From positions 124,001 to 188,000 of the forward strand of contig NZ_CP060822.1 of the NCBI RefSeq assembly GCF_014489415.1: a DNA stretch of 64,000 nt. The letters are read 5' to 3'. The notes beneath the pieces were generated by a model, which saw only the letters and a list, made by a program, of their open reading frames with translations, had not been told where the DNA came from and made no database searches. This document shows positions 1-9,588 of this stretch, in pieces. This DNA is from Cylindrospermopsis curvispora GIHE-G1. GTDB lineage: Bacteria > Cyanobacteriota > Cyanobacteriia > Cyanobacteriales > Nostocaceae. The stretch's first letter is position 1, and the number at the start of each line of letters is the position of its first letter. The position numbers were made by a program, and so were the translations under genes.

Positions 1-1604
1 TTCACCCTACCACCACTCAAATACTCATTCCAGGTTTTTATTGGTAGGTCAGAAACAAAAGCCTGACTCACTCTACTATGAACTGAAACATTACCATGAG
101 GATCCCGGGGGAATATGGCCAAAACTCGGGGTGGATTGAACTCTTCAGCTGCTCGTTGCGCCAAAACAAAATTCACTTCTCCATTATTAGTCATTGCTAT
201 AAATGTACCAATTTTAGCAATACCCGCATTTTCTAAAACCTGAGCATCTAAAGCACTATTGACAAGCACAGGCAAATTTTGAGCCTCTGCCTGAGTTAAA
301 TATTCTGAATCAGTATCAATTATTACTACTTTTTCCCCCCGTTCCTGGAAAAAGCGAGCAATGAGCAAACTGAGAGGATTACAGCCAACTATCAAGGCTC
401 CTGTTAAATTTTCTGAAGTAATTCCTAGGCATTTCACCAGCCATGAAGCTGTTAAACCTTGACAAAAAACAGTCATAATAATAGTCAAAAATACTAAAGC
501 CTTAATGGCATCTCCACCATTAATTCCATGTTGAGTCAGGGAAATAGCAAATAATGAAGCCACAGAAGCGGACACTATTCCCCTGGGAGCAACCCAACTT
601 AAAAACAACTTTTGCCGCCAATTCAGACCACTATTCCAAGTACACAAAAGAATATTGATTGGACGCACTACAAACATTAATACCAGGACGGTAAATAAAC
701 TGCCCCAACCCAGGGCAAAAACACTGGCAATAGATAAATCAGCTGCCAATAAAATGAACAGTACGGAAACACCCAGAATTGTCAGTTGATTTTTAAAGCT
801 GCGTAATAACCGTTCTTCGGGAACGGATGAGTTAGCAAATACCGCACCTGCTACAACTGTGGTCATCACCCCAGATTCACTGCGGATGGCTTGCGCCATG
901 GTAAACAGGCCCCATAACAATGCTAAAACTACCAGATTTTTTAGTTCAAAGGAGAGGAAGTTGGCACGTTTGAAGACCATACTCATTACTAAACCACCTA
1001 GAACTCCAATAATCCCTCCCACACCCAGTCGCATTATTAAACCCATAATCGCTCCCATGGGATCGGGATCGCCATTAACAATTGTATCTAGTACCACATA
1101 ACCTAAAATTGCCCCCACAGGATCAATTAAAACCCCTTCCCCTTCTAGTAGTGTAGCAACCTGCTTATCTACATTAATTTGTTTAACTAATGGACCAATA
1201 ACAGTCGGACCAGTAACTACAACTATGGAGGCGTAAAGAAAGGCCAAGTTCCAGGGAAATTCTCCTAGCCAATGGGCTGCCATACTCCCACCCAGCAAGG
1301 TAATTAAAGTCCCCAGGGTTACTAACAGTTGCAAACTCACTGAAACCCTACCCACCTCGCGGAAGTCCAATTTCAGTCCACCTTCAAACAAGATGATTGC
1401 CGTTGCAAGGGAGACAATCACTTCTAATCCAATACCCAATAATTGGGGATGTAATATTCCCACACCATCATTACCCAGGATGATGCCCAAGAGGAGTAGT
1501 AGTACGATACTGGGTAGACGGAAGTGTGCAGCTATTACCTGGGCACCAATACCTGCCAGAACCGTTAGTACCATTTGTAAAGTGATTTGAAAAGATGTTT
1601 CCAT
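1..1604 (-). CDS. CPA-family Na+(K+)/H+ antiporter with TrkA-N domain (3' end outside window)
   Basis: The first 534 residues are visible; the frame is still open at base 1. Residues about 5-380 are a run of hydrophobic segments with antiporter motifs: FEGGLKLD at 73-80, TGPTVIGPLV at 131-140 and LIDPVGAI at 159-166, whose aspartate is the kind of residue that carries ions in NhaP-type exchangers. From about residue 392 there is a Rossmann-like regulatory part (GALIVGCN, then an acidic IIDTD strand end), as in TrkA-N/RCK nucleotide-binding domains. The protein should sit in the plasma membrane and exchange Na+ or K+ for protons, gated by nucleotide. The start chosen is ATG at 1604, the first Met before the first membrane segment. 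The family is clear; the transported ion is not. Confidence 0.85.
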   Translation of the reverse strand, partial: METSFQITLQMVLTVLAGIGAQVIAAHFRLPSIVLLLLLGIILGNDGVGILHPQLLGIGLEVIVSLATAIILFEGGLKLDFREVGRVSVSLQLLVTLGTLITLLGGSMAAHWLGEFPWNLAFLYASIVVVTGPTVIGPLVKQINVDKQVATLLEGEGVLIDPVGAILGYVVLDTIVNGDPDPMGAIMGLIMRLGVGGIIGVLGGLVMSMVFKRANFLSFELKNLVVLALLWGLFTMAQAIRSESGVMTTVVAGAVFANSSVPEERLLRSFKNQLTILGVSVLFILLAADLSIASVFALGWGSLFTVLVLMFVVRPINILLCTWNSGLNWRQKLFLSWVAPRGIVSASVASLFAISLTQHGINGGDAIKALVFLTIIMTVFCQGLTASWLVKCLGITSENLTGALIVGCNPLSLLIARFFQERGEKVVIIDTDSEYLTQAEAQNLPVLVNSALDAQVLENAGIAKIGTFIAMTNNGEVNFVLAQRAAEEFNPPRVLAIFPRDPHGNVSVHSRVSQAFVSDLPIKTWNEYLSGGRV

Positions 1605-1923
1605 GTTGTGGACTTTGTGATATTGGTCTCAAAATCCTTTAATTAACCTCTTCAACAGTTACAAGTGTAAGTTTACAAGTCTAAATAACATTCCCTTCAT
1701 GACGAATCCGAGGGCGTTTTTTCTACTTGGCCCCCTATATTACATGTTTTTTCCGGATTTAGCCACCCGCTTGGCATATTATGTCGGAAATGTGAAGAAA
1801 TCTTGGATTGAAAGATGTGCAATTGTTGCAATTAAGAGGTTTACTAGTTAGCAAAAAAAATTTTTCTCAAACCAGTTGACATTCCCGAAATAATAGGGTA
1901 AGTTAATAAGAGTGAAGTCCAGC
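1605..1923. other. Spacer between antiporter gene and tRNA-Glu
   Basis: This 319-base AT-rich stretch has no convincing ORF. It must hold the divergent promoters of the antiporter gene (leftward) and of tRNA-Glu (rightward). TTGACA at 1876-1881 followed 17 bases later by TAGGGT is a possible promoter just upstream of the tRNA. No inverted repeat stands out. Confidence 0.4.
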
Positions 1924-1996
1924 GCCCCCATCGTCTAGAGGCCTAGGACATCTCCCTTTCACGGAGGTAACGGGGATTCGAATTCCCCTGGGGGTA
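1924..1996 (+). tRNA. trnE: tRNA-Glu (anticodon UUC)
   Basis: A 73-base cloverleaf. The acceptor arm is GCCCCCA paired with TGGGGGT (1989-1995), with a G1-U72 pair and discriminator A73 as in chloroplast and cyanobacterial tRNA-Glu. The anticodon stem is TCTCC/GGAGG with loop CTTTCAC, giving anticodon TTC at 1958-1960. The T arm has the standard GGTTC-type loop (GATTCGAAT). The 3' CCA is not encoded. In cyanobacteria this tRNA serves both translation and, through glutamyl-tRNA reductase, tetrapyrrole (chlorophyll, haem, bilin) synthesis. Confidence 0.95.
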
Positions 1997-2067
1997 TGTA
2001 ATAATTAGTTGACATATAACAATATCTATGTTTATGTGGGACAGCCATTATTATCATTAGAAAGTTT

Positions 2068-3078
2068 ATGAAAATCCTAGTTACTGGTGCAGCAGGCTTT
2101 ATCGGATTCCACCTCAGTAATTACCTATTGAATCGGGGCGACTATGTGGTGGGAATTGATAATCTCAACAGCTACTACGATGTCTCTTTAAAAAAAGCTA
2201 GATTGGTCCAATTAGAACCCTACAATAAACTATTCAGCTTCATAGCGCTAGATTTAGCTGATCGGGACGGAGTTAACAATTTATTTGCCCAACACCAATT
2301 TGATGTGGTTGTTAATCTAGCAGCTCAAGCTGGGGTCAGATATTCCATAAAAAATCCTCATGCTTATATTGATAGTAATATTATAGGATTTACTAATGTT
2401 TTAGAAGCTTGTCGCCACTATGGAGTGAAACACTTAGTATTTGCTTCCTCTAGCTCTGTTTATGGAGCTAATACCAAAATACCATTTTCTACCCATGACA
2501 ATGTGGATCATCCTATTAGTTTATATGCGGCTACTAAAAAAGCTAATGAGCTAATGGCACATACTTACAGTCATCTGTATGAATTACCTACTACCGGACT
2601 ACGCTTTTTTACCGTTTATGGTCCTTGGGGAAGACCAGATATGGCTTACTTTTTATTTACCAAAGCCATTTTATCGGGACAGCCCATAGATGTTTTTAAT
2701 TATGGTAAAATGAAGCGCGATTTTACTTACATTGATGATATTATAGAAGGAGTGTTAAGAGTTATAGATACTATCCCTCAAAGCAATTCTCACTGGTATG
2801 GTGACAGTCCTGACCCCAGTAGTAGTAAAGCACCATATAAAATATATAATATTGGCAATAACAATCCGGTAGAGCTAATGCACTTCATTGAAGTTATAGA
2901 ACAGTGCCTAGGGATGAAAGCTAAAAAGAACATGCTACCTCTACAACCTGGAGACGTAACTGTCACCTATGCGGATGTTGATGATTTAATTCAAGACGTT
3001 AATTTTAAACCTGACACTCCCATTGAGTTGGGAGTGAAAGAGTTTGTTAAATGGTATAGGGAGTATTATCAAGTTTAG
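2068..3078 (+). CDS. NAD-dependent nucleotide-sugar epimerase, UDP-glucuronate 4-epimerase type
   Basis: 336 residues, the usual length for an extended short-chain dehydrogenase. The N-terminus has the NAD-binding glycine motif GAAGFIG (residues 7-13) followed by the acidic end [10 protein letters not shown], which is typical of UDP-glucuronate 4-epimerases (UDP-GlcA to UDP-GalA). The active-site Tyr-Lys pair is in SLYAATKK, and [17 protein letters not shown] is the conserved substrate-side loop of this subgroup. It probably supplies a sugar for exopolysaccharide or lipopolysaccharide. It lies just behind tRNA-Glu and its stop overlaps the stop of the convergent thymidylate-synthase-like gene by 4 bases. 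Substrate is inferred from motif similarity; other 4-epimerases of the family are possible. Confidence 0.85.
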   Translation: MKILVTGAAGFIGFHLSNYLLNRGDYVVGIDNLNSYYDVSLKKARLVQLEPYNKLFSFIALDLADRDGVNNLFAQHQFDVVVNLAAQAGVRYSIKNPHAYIDSNIIGFTNVLEACRHYGVKHLVFASSSSVYGANTKIPFSTHDNVDHPISLYAATKKANELMAHTYSHLYELPTTGLRFFTVYGPWGRPDMAYFLFTKAILSGQPIDVFNYGKMKRDFTYIDDIIEGVLRVIDTIPQSNSHWYGDSPDPSSSKAPYKIYNIGNNNPVELMHFIEVIEQCLGMKAKKNMLPLQPGDVTVTYADVDDLIQDVNFKPDTPIELGVKEFVKWYREYYQV

Positions 3079-4595
3079 CTTAAACTCGACCTTAAAGGTT
3101 TATCCTGCTCATAAATCAGACCACTAGATAGAGCTATTTCGGCCTTTTGTAATTCCGAACCCAAATACATGGCGTGGTCAACTTGTAGTCCAGGGGAATT
3201 TAATGTTATTTCCCGGGAGAGTTGAGTGGAGGATTTACCAGAATAACAATTAACCACCTCTCCCGAATTAGGAGTAGTATGCTCCACTATGATCCTACCA
3301 TTTTGGAGATAAATAATAAAGTTGCCAGTTGGGTCGTAGTAATCCTTTTTTTGGCATATTTTGCTGTACTGGGAAGCAATTACACTTTCTGCATGTTCCC
3401 AGCATTCATCATAAATATGAGCACTTTGACTAAAAGTAATCAAAGGTCCAAGTCGGAGGTTCTGATGAAGATTGGAACCCCGGACAATGCCATCATAAAT
3501 ATATTTTTGTAAAGCTCTTAATCCCATCCCATTGGCTGGCCAAGCGGAAAACATATCATTACTGCGGAATGTGGCTGTTAAAGATAATTGATCATCTACT
3601 ATTCTCACCCAAATATGATTTAAACAGGGTGGACTGTGATGCTCATCCTTGACAGGATCCCATAAAGACATGACTGCTCTAGCAGAATCGGGATCATTAA
3701 TTAATTTATTAATGACCTGTTGAATTTGGTCTTTGCCAAACCAAGAGCGGAGTCTTTGTCCATAGGTATATTTAACACCTTCCCGATCAGGAGCATCATC
3801 TAAAACTTGGGAAATGTATTCTGGTAAATAGCTTTTATTTATAGGCAAATAGTTAGGCTCAGGAAAATAAAAATCCTCAGGTTCATCGGTAATAATTGCC
3901 ATTAAATTGATTAATTCTTGCCATTTACTATCATAAGCGCTAGGTCTAATTATCCCTGTGGTTTTAATCCGATGGATAATCTTCACCCAGGTTTCAGCTA
4001 TGGTTTTACCTTCTATTCTATGGCCGTAGCGTACCCCTGGTAAAATTGTGGTTTCAAACTGGGATAAGGGAAATTCCAGTGCCATACCCCAAGGATCAAC
4101 CATGGGTTTTTGGGCGTAATATTTAATTTTTTCCACTGCTACAGAAATTGATTCCGCTGTTGCTACTTCTAGACTGTGACGTAGTTTTTCCAAAGCATTC
4201 AGGTCAATATCTATATCTATATATCCAGCAATAGAAGAGCAAATTACCCAAGACTTGCGACCACTAGCACTAAAATTTTCTTCCACACCATAGGCAAAAA
4301 AATCTAGTAAACATTTTATGGCACCAGCATTTTTATCTTCCTTAGTGGCATTTATCAGCACCAAATAGCGCACATGGGGATTTATCAACAAGTTGCGAAC
4401 TAATATGTTTATCCCCCTAGTCGGTGAGTACAATTGTCCAATGACTGCATACTCGGATGGTTGTAGATTTTTACATAGGGCTTCTTTTACGGTCCAACCA
4501 GTTACTACTGCTGTGTTTCCATGACCATAAATCAATTGATTGCTTTTATACCTTGCAATATAATTAAATCTATCTGTTTTAACTTCTGGTGTCAT
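3075..4595 (-). CDS. Thymidylate-synthase-like protein with MtrA-like N-terminus and DUF4346 C-terminus
   Basis: 506 residues in three parts. Residues about 30-100 ([46 protein letters not shown]) resemble the small MtrA-like domain of methanogen methyltransferases. The centre carries thymidylate synthase signatures: PPCLNHIW with the cysteine in the position of the catalytic nucleophile, [20 protein letters not shown] matching the phosphate/dUMP-binding RSxDxxxxxPxN motif, and SAHIYDECW matching the HIY dUMP-ribose motif. The end (about 410-506: [25 protein letters not shown]) fits DUF4346. It could methylate dUMP or another pyrimidine nucleotide; the one-carbon donor is unknown. A 172-residue hypothetical gene lies 30 bases upstream on the same strand, probably in the same operon. 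Confidence 0.75.
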   Translation of the reverse strand: MTPEVKTDRFNYIARYKSNQLIYGHGNTAVVTGWTVKEALCKNLQPSEYAVIGQLYSPTRGINILVRNLLINPHVRYLVLINATKEDKNAGAIKCLLDFFAYGVEENFSASGRKSWVICSSIAGYIDIDIDLNALEKLRHSLEVATAESISVAVEKIKYYAQKPMVDPWGMALEFPLSQFETTILPGVRYGHRIEGKTIAETWVKIIHRIKTTGIIRPSAYDSKWQELINLMAIITDEPEDFYFPEPNYLPINKSYLPEYISQVLDDAPDREGVKYTYGQRLRSWFGKDQIQQVINKLINDPDSARAVMSLWDPVKDEHHSPPCLNHIWVRIVDDQLSLTATFRSNDMFSAWPANGMGLRALQKYIYDGIVRGSNLHQNLRLGPLITFSQSAHIYDECWEHAESVIASQYSKICQKKDYYDPTGNFIIYLQNGRIIVEHTTPNSGEVVNCYSGKSSTQLSREITLNSPGLQVDHAMYLGSELQKAEIALSSGLIYEQDKPLRSSLS

Positions 4596-4625
4596 CTTTA
4601 CTTCCCTCCCAGATCCTCCCGCTCT

Positions 4626-5144
4626 CTAATGATGAATTTCCAAGTTGAGAATATATCGACCCAATTGCAACTTTTGCGACCACAATTCATAGTCAATCCG
4701 TAAATTTTCTGGCAAGATTTTTCCAGTCAATTTTAGGTCAGTGGTAAAATTACGTAGATGAATTGGCTGACATGGTTGTAAAGATTCGAGAGGTAGCCAA
4801 TAACGACTCATTCCGTAAACTCCTTTCTCCCAAAAATGCCTGTAACTTATTTGAGTATTACCCTGCATAGTCATGGTAATTCGGTAGGGTGAAATCTCTA
4901 CCCATAAAATTCTGGGACTGGGAGGGGTCTGCAAATGTTTGTGGATGGAACCGATCACATTTTCCGTAGTGGATATATTTCGTGCTTCACAACTAATTAA
5001 GGGTGGTGCTGTTAGAAGTAAGTGAAACCTTTCAGTGTCTTTTTGATATAGGGTACCTGGAGTTTCCACCACTGACCAAACTGGTAAATCGGTGGAAATA
5101 ATAGATAAACAAACGGGTTTGTGGTGATGAGTGAGCATGATCAA
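4626..5144 (-). CDS. Hypothetical protein, 172 aa
   Basis: No family recognised. It is soluble, without a signal peptide or membrane segment, rich in His, Trp and Tyr, with two cysteines in the middle region. It begins at ATG 5144 and ends 30 bases before the thymidylate-synthase-like gene, so the two are probably co-transcribed. That spacing suggests a related role, but nothing in the sequence shows what it is. The codon usage resembles that of its neighbours. Confidence 0.6.
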   Translation of the reverse strand: MIMLTHHHKPVCLSIISTDLPVWSVVETPGTLYQKDTERFHLLLTAPPLISCEARNISTTENVIGSIHKHLQTPPSPRILWVEISPYRITMTMQGNTQISYRHFWEKGVYGMSRYWLPLESLQPCQPIHLRNFTTDLKLTGKILPENLRIDYELWSQKLQLGRYILNLEIHH

Positions 5145-5372
5145 TAAGTATTACAAGGAGTTAGTTGGATAAATAAACTATTTAATAAATAAGTAAATGA
5201 GTGTAATACACTAGGATTAAGCTTAATTTGACCGGCATAAATTGGGTAAAGAATTGATGAGTATGGTTGAGGTTGGTAGGCGCTATAGTTAGCTATATGT
5301 GAGAGGATGTTTTGTCAGAAATTTGGATACTAGGACCTAAAAAGCGGTAGGATATTGGGGAGGAATTTACCA

Positions 5373-5432
5373 GTGACAGCAACAGAAGCGACTGAAAAAT
5401 TTCCCACCTATTCCAAAGCTAGTGTACTCTAA
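5373..5432 (+). CDS. Possible 19-codon leader ORF coupled to aroA
   Basis: A GTG at 5373, nine bases after the purine-rich GGGGAGG (5357-5363), opens a 19-codon frame ([19 protein letters not shown]). It stops at TAA 5430-5432, which overlaps the aroA ATG (TAATG). The ribosome-binding site is better than anything directly before aroA, so translation of aroA may be coupled to this peptide. No stem-loop or run of aromatic codons suggests classical attenuation. It could also be chance. Confidence 0.35.
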   Translation: MTATEATEKFPTYSKASVL

Positions 5433-6796
5433 TGTCAGCTGCTATTATAACTTTAGAAACTCAAGAAACCGGTTCTCATAATTTAATTATTCACAGATCT
5501 GATTCCGATTTGTCTCTACAAGGTCGCATTCAAGTTCCCGGTGATAAGTCTATTTCTCATCGAGCTTTGATGTTGGGAGCCATTGCTGAGGGAGAAACGG
5601 AAATTCAAGGACTGCTATTGGGTGAGGATCCCCGCAGCACCGCCAGCTGTTTTCGTTCTCTGGGTGCAGAAATTTCTGATTTAAATACCCAGTTGGTGCG
5701 GGTTCAGGGTATTGGTTTAGGGAATTTACAAGAACCTATCGATGTTTTAAATGCGGGTAACTCGGGTACGACTATTCGCCTAATGTTGGGTTTGTTAGCT
5801 TCCCATCCTGGCAGATTTTTTGCTGTAACTGGTGATGATTCCTTGCGATCGCGTCCTATGTCGCGTGTGGTCAAACCTTTACAACAAATGTCAGCTCAAA
5901 TCTGGGGTAGAAAGGGTAATACTTTAGCACCTTTAGCTATTCAAGGACAATCTCTTAAACCCATCCATTACCACTCCCCTATTGCTTCAGCTCAGGTGAA
6001 ATCTTGTATTCTTCTTGCTGGTTTGAACACGGAAGGAAAAACTACGGTAACAGAGCCAGCTTTATCTCGAGATCACAGTGAAAGAATGTTAAAGGCTTTT
6101 GGAGCGGATTTAACCATAGACCCAGGGAGCAATAGTGTGACTATTACGGGTAATGCTAAACTTTATGGTCAGAAGGTGATTGTTCCTGGTGATATCAGCT
6201 CTGCTGCTTTTTGGTTGGTTGCTGGATCTATTGTTCCTGGGTCTGATTTAGTGGTAGAAAATGTGGGTGTCAATCCCACCCGCACAGGAATTCTGGAAGC
6301 TTTGACTACTATGGGAGCAAATATCCAATTAGAAAATCAGCGGGAAGTCGCAGGAGAACCTGTTGCTGATTTGCATGTGCGCTATAGCCAGCTACAGAGT
6401 TGTACCATTGCTGGCGATATTATACCTAGACTAATTGATGAGATTCCTATTTTGTCCGTTGCTGCTACCTTTGCTAAGGGAACAACTATAATTAGAGATG
6501 CAGCAGAGTTGCGAGTCAAGGAGAGCGATCGCATTACTGTAATGGCACAACAGTTGAATAAAATGGGTGCCAGGGTCACTGAGTTGGCTGATGGTATGGA
6601 AATTACTGGTGGTACTACTTTAGTGGGTACGGAGGTGGATAGTTATACAGATCATAGAATCGGCATGAGTTTGGCGATCGCAGCTTTAAATGCTATTGGT
6701 ACTACTACCATTCATCGTGCTGAAGCAGCGGCCATTTCCTATCCCAATTTTACCAGCACATTAGTGGAAGTTTGTCGGTTGAGAAAATTGCAATAA
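5432..6796 (+). CDS. aroA: 3-phosphoshikimate 1-carboxyvinyltransferase (EPSP synthase)
   Basis: 454 residues; cytosolic sixth step of the shikimate pathway, joining shikimate-3-phosphate and PEP to EPSP. Signature motifs are all present: [15 protein letters not shown] near residue 37, [15 protein letters not shown] near 110, RPMSRV near 142, KESDR near 365 and DHRIGMS near 410. The roughly 30-residue hydrophilic N-terminal extension is not part of the catalytic fold, so a later start is conceivable, but ATG 5432 overlaps the stop of an upstream mini-ORF in a translational-coupling arrangement. Two HIP1 octamers lie inside the gene. It is followed after two bases by an aminotransferase gene, suggesting one transcript. 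Confidence 0.96.
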   Translation: MSAAIITLETQETGSHNLIIHRSDSDLSLQGRIQVPGDKSISHRALMLGAIAEGETEIQGLLLGEDPRSTASCFRSLGAEISDLNTQLVRVQGIGLGNLQEPIDVLNAGNSGTTIRLMLGLLASHPGRFFAVTGDDSLRSRPMSRVVKPLQQMSAQIWGRKGNTLAPLAIQGQSLKPIHYHSPIASAQVKSCILLAGLNTEGKTTVTEPALSRDHSERMLKAFGADLTIDPGSNSVTITGNAKLYGQKVIVPGDISSAAFWLVAGSIVPGSDLVVENVGVNPTRTGILEALTTMGANIQLENQREVAGEPVADLHVRYSQLQSCTIAGDIIPRLIDEIPILSVAATFAKGTTIIRDAAELRVKESDRITVMAQQLNKMGARVTELADGMEITGGTTLVGTEVDSYTDHRIGMSLAIAALNAIGTTTIHRAEAAAISYPNFTSTLVEVCRLRKLQ

Positions 6797-6798
6797 CT

Positions 6799-7983
6799 AT
6801 GAATAATCAACCGTCGAATTATCAATTTTCCCGAATGAGTGAGGTGCAATCTCCAGTGATTCCTCTAGTGGGGGAGTTGATTAAAAACAATCCAGGTACA
6901 ATTTATTTGGGACAGGGAATAGTTCACTACAGTCCGCCAAAGGAGGTGCAGGATTTCCTGGAACAATTTTTTCAGGATCCTGTTAACAATTCCTATCAGT
7001 CCGTATTAGGACTTCCTAAATTACTCTCTGCACTAACACAAAAATTAGCTGAATTCAATGGGATCATAATTAATGATCACCAAGCTAGTGTCGTGGTAAC
7101 AGCTGGTAGTAATATGGGTTTTATGAATGCGGTTCTGGCTATTACTAATCCCGGGGATGAAATTATTTTAAATGTGCCCTATTATTTCAATCATGAAATG
7201 GCAATTACTATGGCGGGTTGTTTACCCGTACTGGTAGAAACTGACGAAAATTACCAGTTAATTCCGGAAAAAATAGCAGATGCAATTACAGATAAAACTC
7301 GTGCCGTAGTTACAGTTTCACCCAATAATCCTACCGGTGCTGTTTATTCTGAAATAGCATTACATGAGGTTAATCAAATTTGTCGAAAAAGACATATTTA
7401 TCATATTAGTGATGAAGCGTACGAACATTTTACATATAATGGGGTCAAGCATACTTCCCCAGGTGCATTTCCAAACAGTAGCCAATATACAATCTCTCTA
7501 TATAGCCTTTCTAAATCCTATGGTTTTGCTAGTTGGAGAGTTGGTTATATGGTGATTCCCCCACACTTGTTAAGTTCAGTTAAAAAAGTACAGGACACAA
7601 TTTTAATTTGCCCTCCCGTGGTCTCCCAGTATGCTGCATTGGGAGCATTACATGCAAATGGGGAATTTTTAAAAACCAATCTTCAATCTGTGAGTCAAAC
7701 ACGCAAAATTGTCATGGAAGCACTCCACCAACTTCCCTCCTCATGTACCATTGCACCTGGGGAAGGTGCTTTTTACTTTCTCTTAAAAGTCAACACTTCC
7801 CTCAATGCTTTTGAATTGGTTAAAAAATTAATTGAGGAGCATAAAATAGCTGTTATTCCAGGAACAACTTTTGGCATCCACCAAGGTTGCTCTTTACGAG
7901 TTGCATACGGTGTGTTGAAACCGGAAACAGCAGCACCAGCTATAGAAAGATTAGTCAACGGATTGCGGGTTATATTAGGCTGA
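6799..7983 (+). CDS. Class I/II pyridoxal-phosphate aminotransferase
   Basis: 394 residues from ATG 6799; an alternative start at 6772 would overlap aroA by 25 bases and adds nine residues unlike the family. Fold-type I motifs are clear: NNPTGAVYSE for substrate and cofactor binding, SDEAYEHFTYNG with the PLP-pyridine aspartate, and SLYSLSKSYGFASWRVGY with the Schiff-base lysine. C-terminal GCSLRVAYG holds the carboxylate-binding arginine. It resembles aspartate/methionine-type aminotransferases. Being directly behind aroA it might act on aromatic or prephenate-derived substrates, but that is inference from position. Its last 14 bases overlap the end of the convergent sugar kinase gene. Confidence 0.85.
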   Translation: MNNQPSNYQFSRMSEVQSPVIPLVGELIKNNPGTIYLGQGIVHYSPPKEVQDFLEQFFQDPVNNSYQSVLGLPKLLSALTQKLAEFNGIIINDHQASVVVTAGSNMGFMNAVLAITNPGDEIILNVPYYFNHEMAITMAGCLPVLVETDENYQLIPEKIADAITDKTRAVVTVSPNNPTGAVYSEIALHEVNQICRKRHIYHISDEAYEHFTYNGVKHTSPGAFPNSSQYTISLYSLSKSYGFASWRVGYMVIPPHLLSSVKKVQDTILICPPVVSQYAALGALHANGEFLKTNLQSVSQTRKIVMEALHQLPSSCTIAPGEGAFYFLLKVNTSLNAFELVKKLIEEHKIAVIPGTTFGIHQGCSLRVAYGVLKPETAAPAIERLVNGLRVILG

Positions 7984-8956
7984 GTTTATTGCTATGGAGA
8001 AAAGTCTCTACTTCCTGTGCAGTTGGTTGAGATGCGATCGCTCCTGGGTTGATAGTAGTCATGGCACCTACCGCACTGGCGTAGGTAATAACAGATTGGG
8101 CAACTTGCGGATCGCTTAAAGCTTGAATCCCATACTGGTTTAACTGATGGACAAACCCAGCCAAAAAACTATCCCCCGCACCAGTGGTATCCACCACGGG
8201 TACGGAAAAAGCTGGTAGTTTGCCCTCGTTTTCCGCCAAACAATAGGAACAACCATTTTCCCCATCTGTCACTAAAACCCCTTCTAAAGAGTTGATTCTA
8301 TAAGTAATTGCCCCTGCATCACTAGTATTAAATAGCCAATTGCCCTCTTCTTTAGTCAGCTTGATAAAATCACAATTGGGTAATATTTGGTGAATCTTCT
8401 GCTTTGCTAACTCGCTGTCTTGCCAAAACACAGGTCGCCAATTCACATCTAAAATAATCTTTAGGTCATACCGTTCCGCTAGTTTTAAAGCTTGATGAGT
8501 AGCAGCTTCACTTTCGGGATAGGCCAATTCTAATGTTCCCAAGACCAAAAAATCTGCTTCGTTAAACAACTCCTCAGGTAAATCAGTGGCCTTTAAGCAG
8601 GTGTCAGCAAACTCGCTAGTGTGATATTTACCAAATCCAGCAAAAGTGCGATCGCCATTCAAGTCTCTAACCACATAAACTTGACGGGTAGGAGCTGTAG
8701 GATGGCGTTGAACACCTCTAGTATCCACACCTACATCTCCCAGGAGTTTTACCAGGGTGTCACCTGGTTCATCCTGTCCTACAGCACCGATAAATCCTGC
8801 TTTTGTTCCTAGTTTAACCAAAGCACAGGCCACATTAGCAGGAGCTCCCCCCGGGTAAGGAGTCCAGGAGTTCACTTCTTCTAATTTTAGACCTATTTGA
8901 TCAGCTAGACAATCAAATAAAATCTCGCCAAGACACAAAACACTGGAATTACTCAT
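7970..8956 (-). CDS. PfkB-family carbohydrate kinase, fructokinase-like
   Basis: 328 residues. The ribokinase/PfkB fold is shown by the N-terminal LGEILFDCL, the glycine-rich sugar-binding GGAPANVACALVKLG near residue 36, and the C-terminal signature DTTGAGDSFLAGF near 257, whose aspartate is the catalytic base that activates the sugar hydroxyl. Sequence around FIGAVGQDEPGD is most like bacterial fructokinases (fructose + ATP to fructose-6-phosphate). That fits a sucrose-metabolising cyanobacterium. A HIP1 octamer lies near the C-terminus. It is convergent with and overlaps the aminotransferase gene; the 221 bases upstream are shared with the divergent pedR-like gene. Confidence 0.85.
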   Translation of the reverse strand: MSNSSVLCLGEILFDCLADQIGLKLEEVNSWTPYPGGAPANVACALVKLGTKAGFIGAVGQDEPGDTLVKLLGDVGVDTRGVQRHPTAPTRQVYVVRDLNGDRTFAGFGKYHTSEFADTCLKATDLPEELFNEADFLVLGTLELAYPESEAATHQALKLAERYDLKIILDVNWRPVFWQDSELAKQKIHQILPNCDFIKLTKEEGNWLFNTSDAGAITYRINSLEGVLVTDGENGCSYCLAENEGKLPAFSVPVVDTTGAGDSFLAGFVHQLNQYGIQALSDPQVAQSVITYASAVGAMTTINPGAIASQPTAQEVETFLHSNKLSLI

Positions 8957-9177
8957 CTGACTTTAGATAAATGACCTAGTTGGGGAGTCTGTAGGAATGG
9001 ATTCAAAAACAATAGAGTTCACTATTTTTAGTCTGTTCAATATGATCAAACAACTAAATTATATCTTAAATTTATCCTATCTTTTAGAATATTTGGTGCA
9101 ATAATATAACAAATTTGTCTATTTTTAACTACCAACAGAGTTAATCTTTGGAATACTAACGGAGAAATCTATAAATC

Positions 9178-9471
9178 ATGGCTACTAGTGAGTCTCGGAC
9201 CCCTGTTACTCTCTCAGATAGAGAACTGCAAATCATCGACTTGGTGGCCGCAGGCTTAACTAACCAAGAGATTGCAGCAAAGTTGGAAATTAGTAAACGT
9301 ACGGTTGATAACCACATTAGCAATATCTTGACCAAAACCAGGACGGACAACCGAGTAGCTTTAGTACGTTGGGCTTTACAGTGGGGAAAAGTATGCTTAA
9401 ATGATATTAACTGTTGTACATTGCCTAACTATGATATCTCAAATGGTTCACAGGATTCAAATATAAGCTAA
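9178..9471 (+). CDS. pedR: LuxR-type DNA-binding regulator, PedR-like
   Basis: 97 residues that are almost only a LuxR/NarL helix-turn-helix: LSDRELQIIDLVAAGLTNQE at 12-31 and ISKRTVDNHISNILTKTR at 38-55. There is no receiver domain. That size and architecture match PedR, a cyanobacterial regulator that senses photosynthetic electron transport through thioredoxin acting on a cysteine at position 80. Here cysteines are at 73, 79 and 80, so the redox residue appears kept, with an unusual CC pair. The start at ATG 9178 has weak ribosome binding, but no earlier start is available. It stands alone, divergent from the sugar kinase. Identity with pedR is by length, HTH and Cys80, not by search. Confidence 0.75.
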   Translation: MATSESRTPVTLSDRELQIIDLVAAGLTNQEIAAKLEISKRTVDNHISNILTKTRTDNRVALVRWALQWGKVCLNDINCCTLPNYDISNGSQDSNIS

Positions 9472-9588
9472 TTGATTTAACAAACCAACATCTGTTTGCT
9501 CTATCAAAAACCTGCCTACAAATCCAAAGAAGCATTTTAGCATGAATGGTTCAATGGCGTAAATAGTTCTTCAATTCTGGGGACATCT

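Noticed and set aside
859-1101. Plus-strand frames inside the antiporter gene
   Set aside because: They are shadows; the minus strand is open for 534 codons with clear antiporter motifs.
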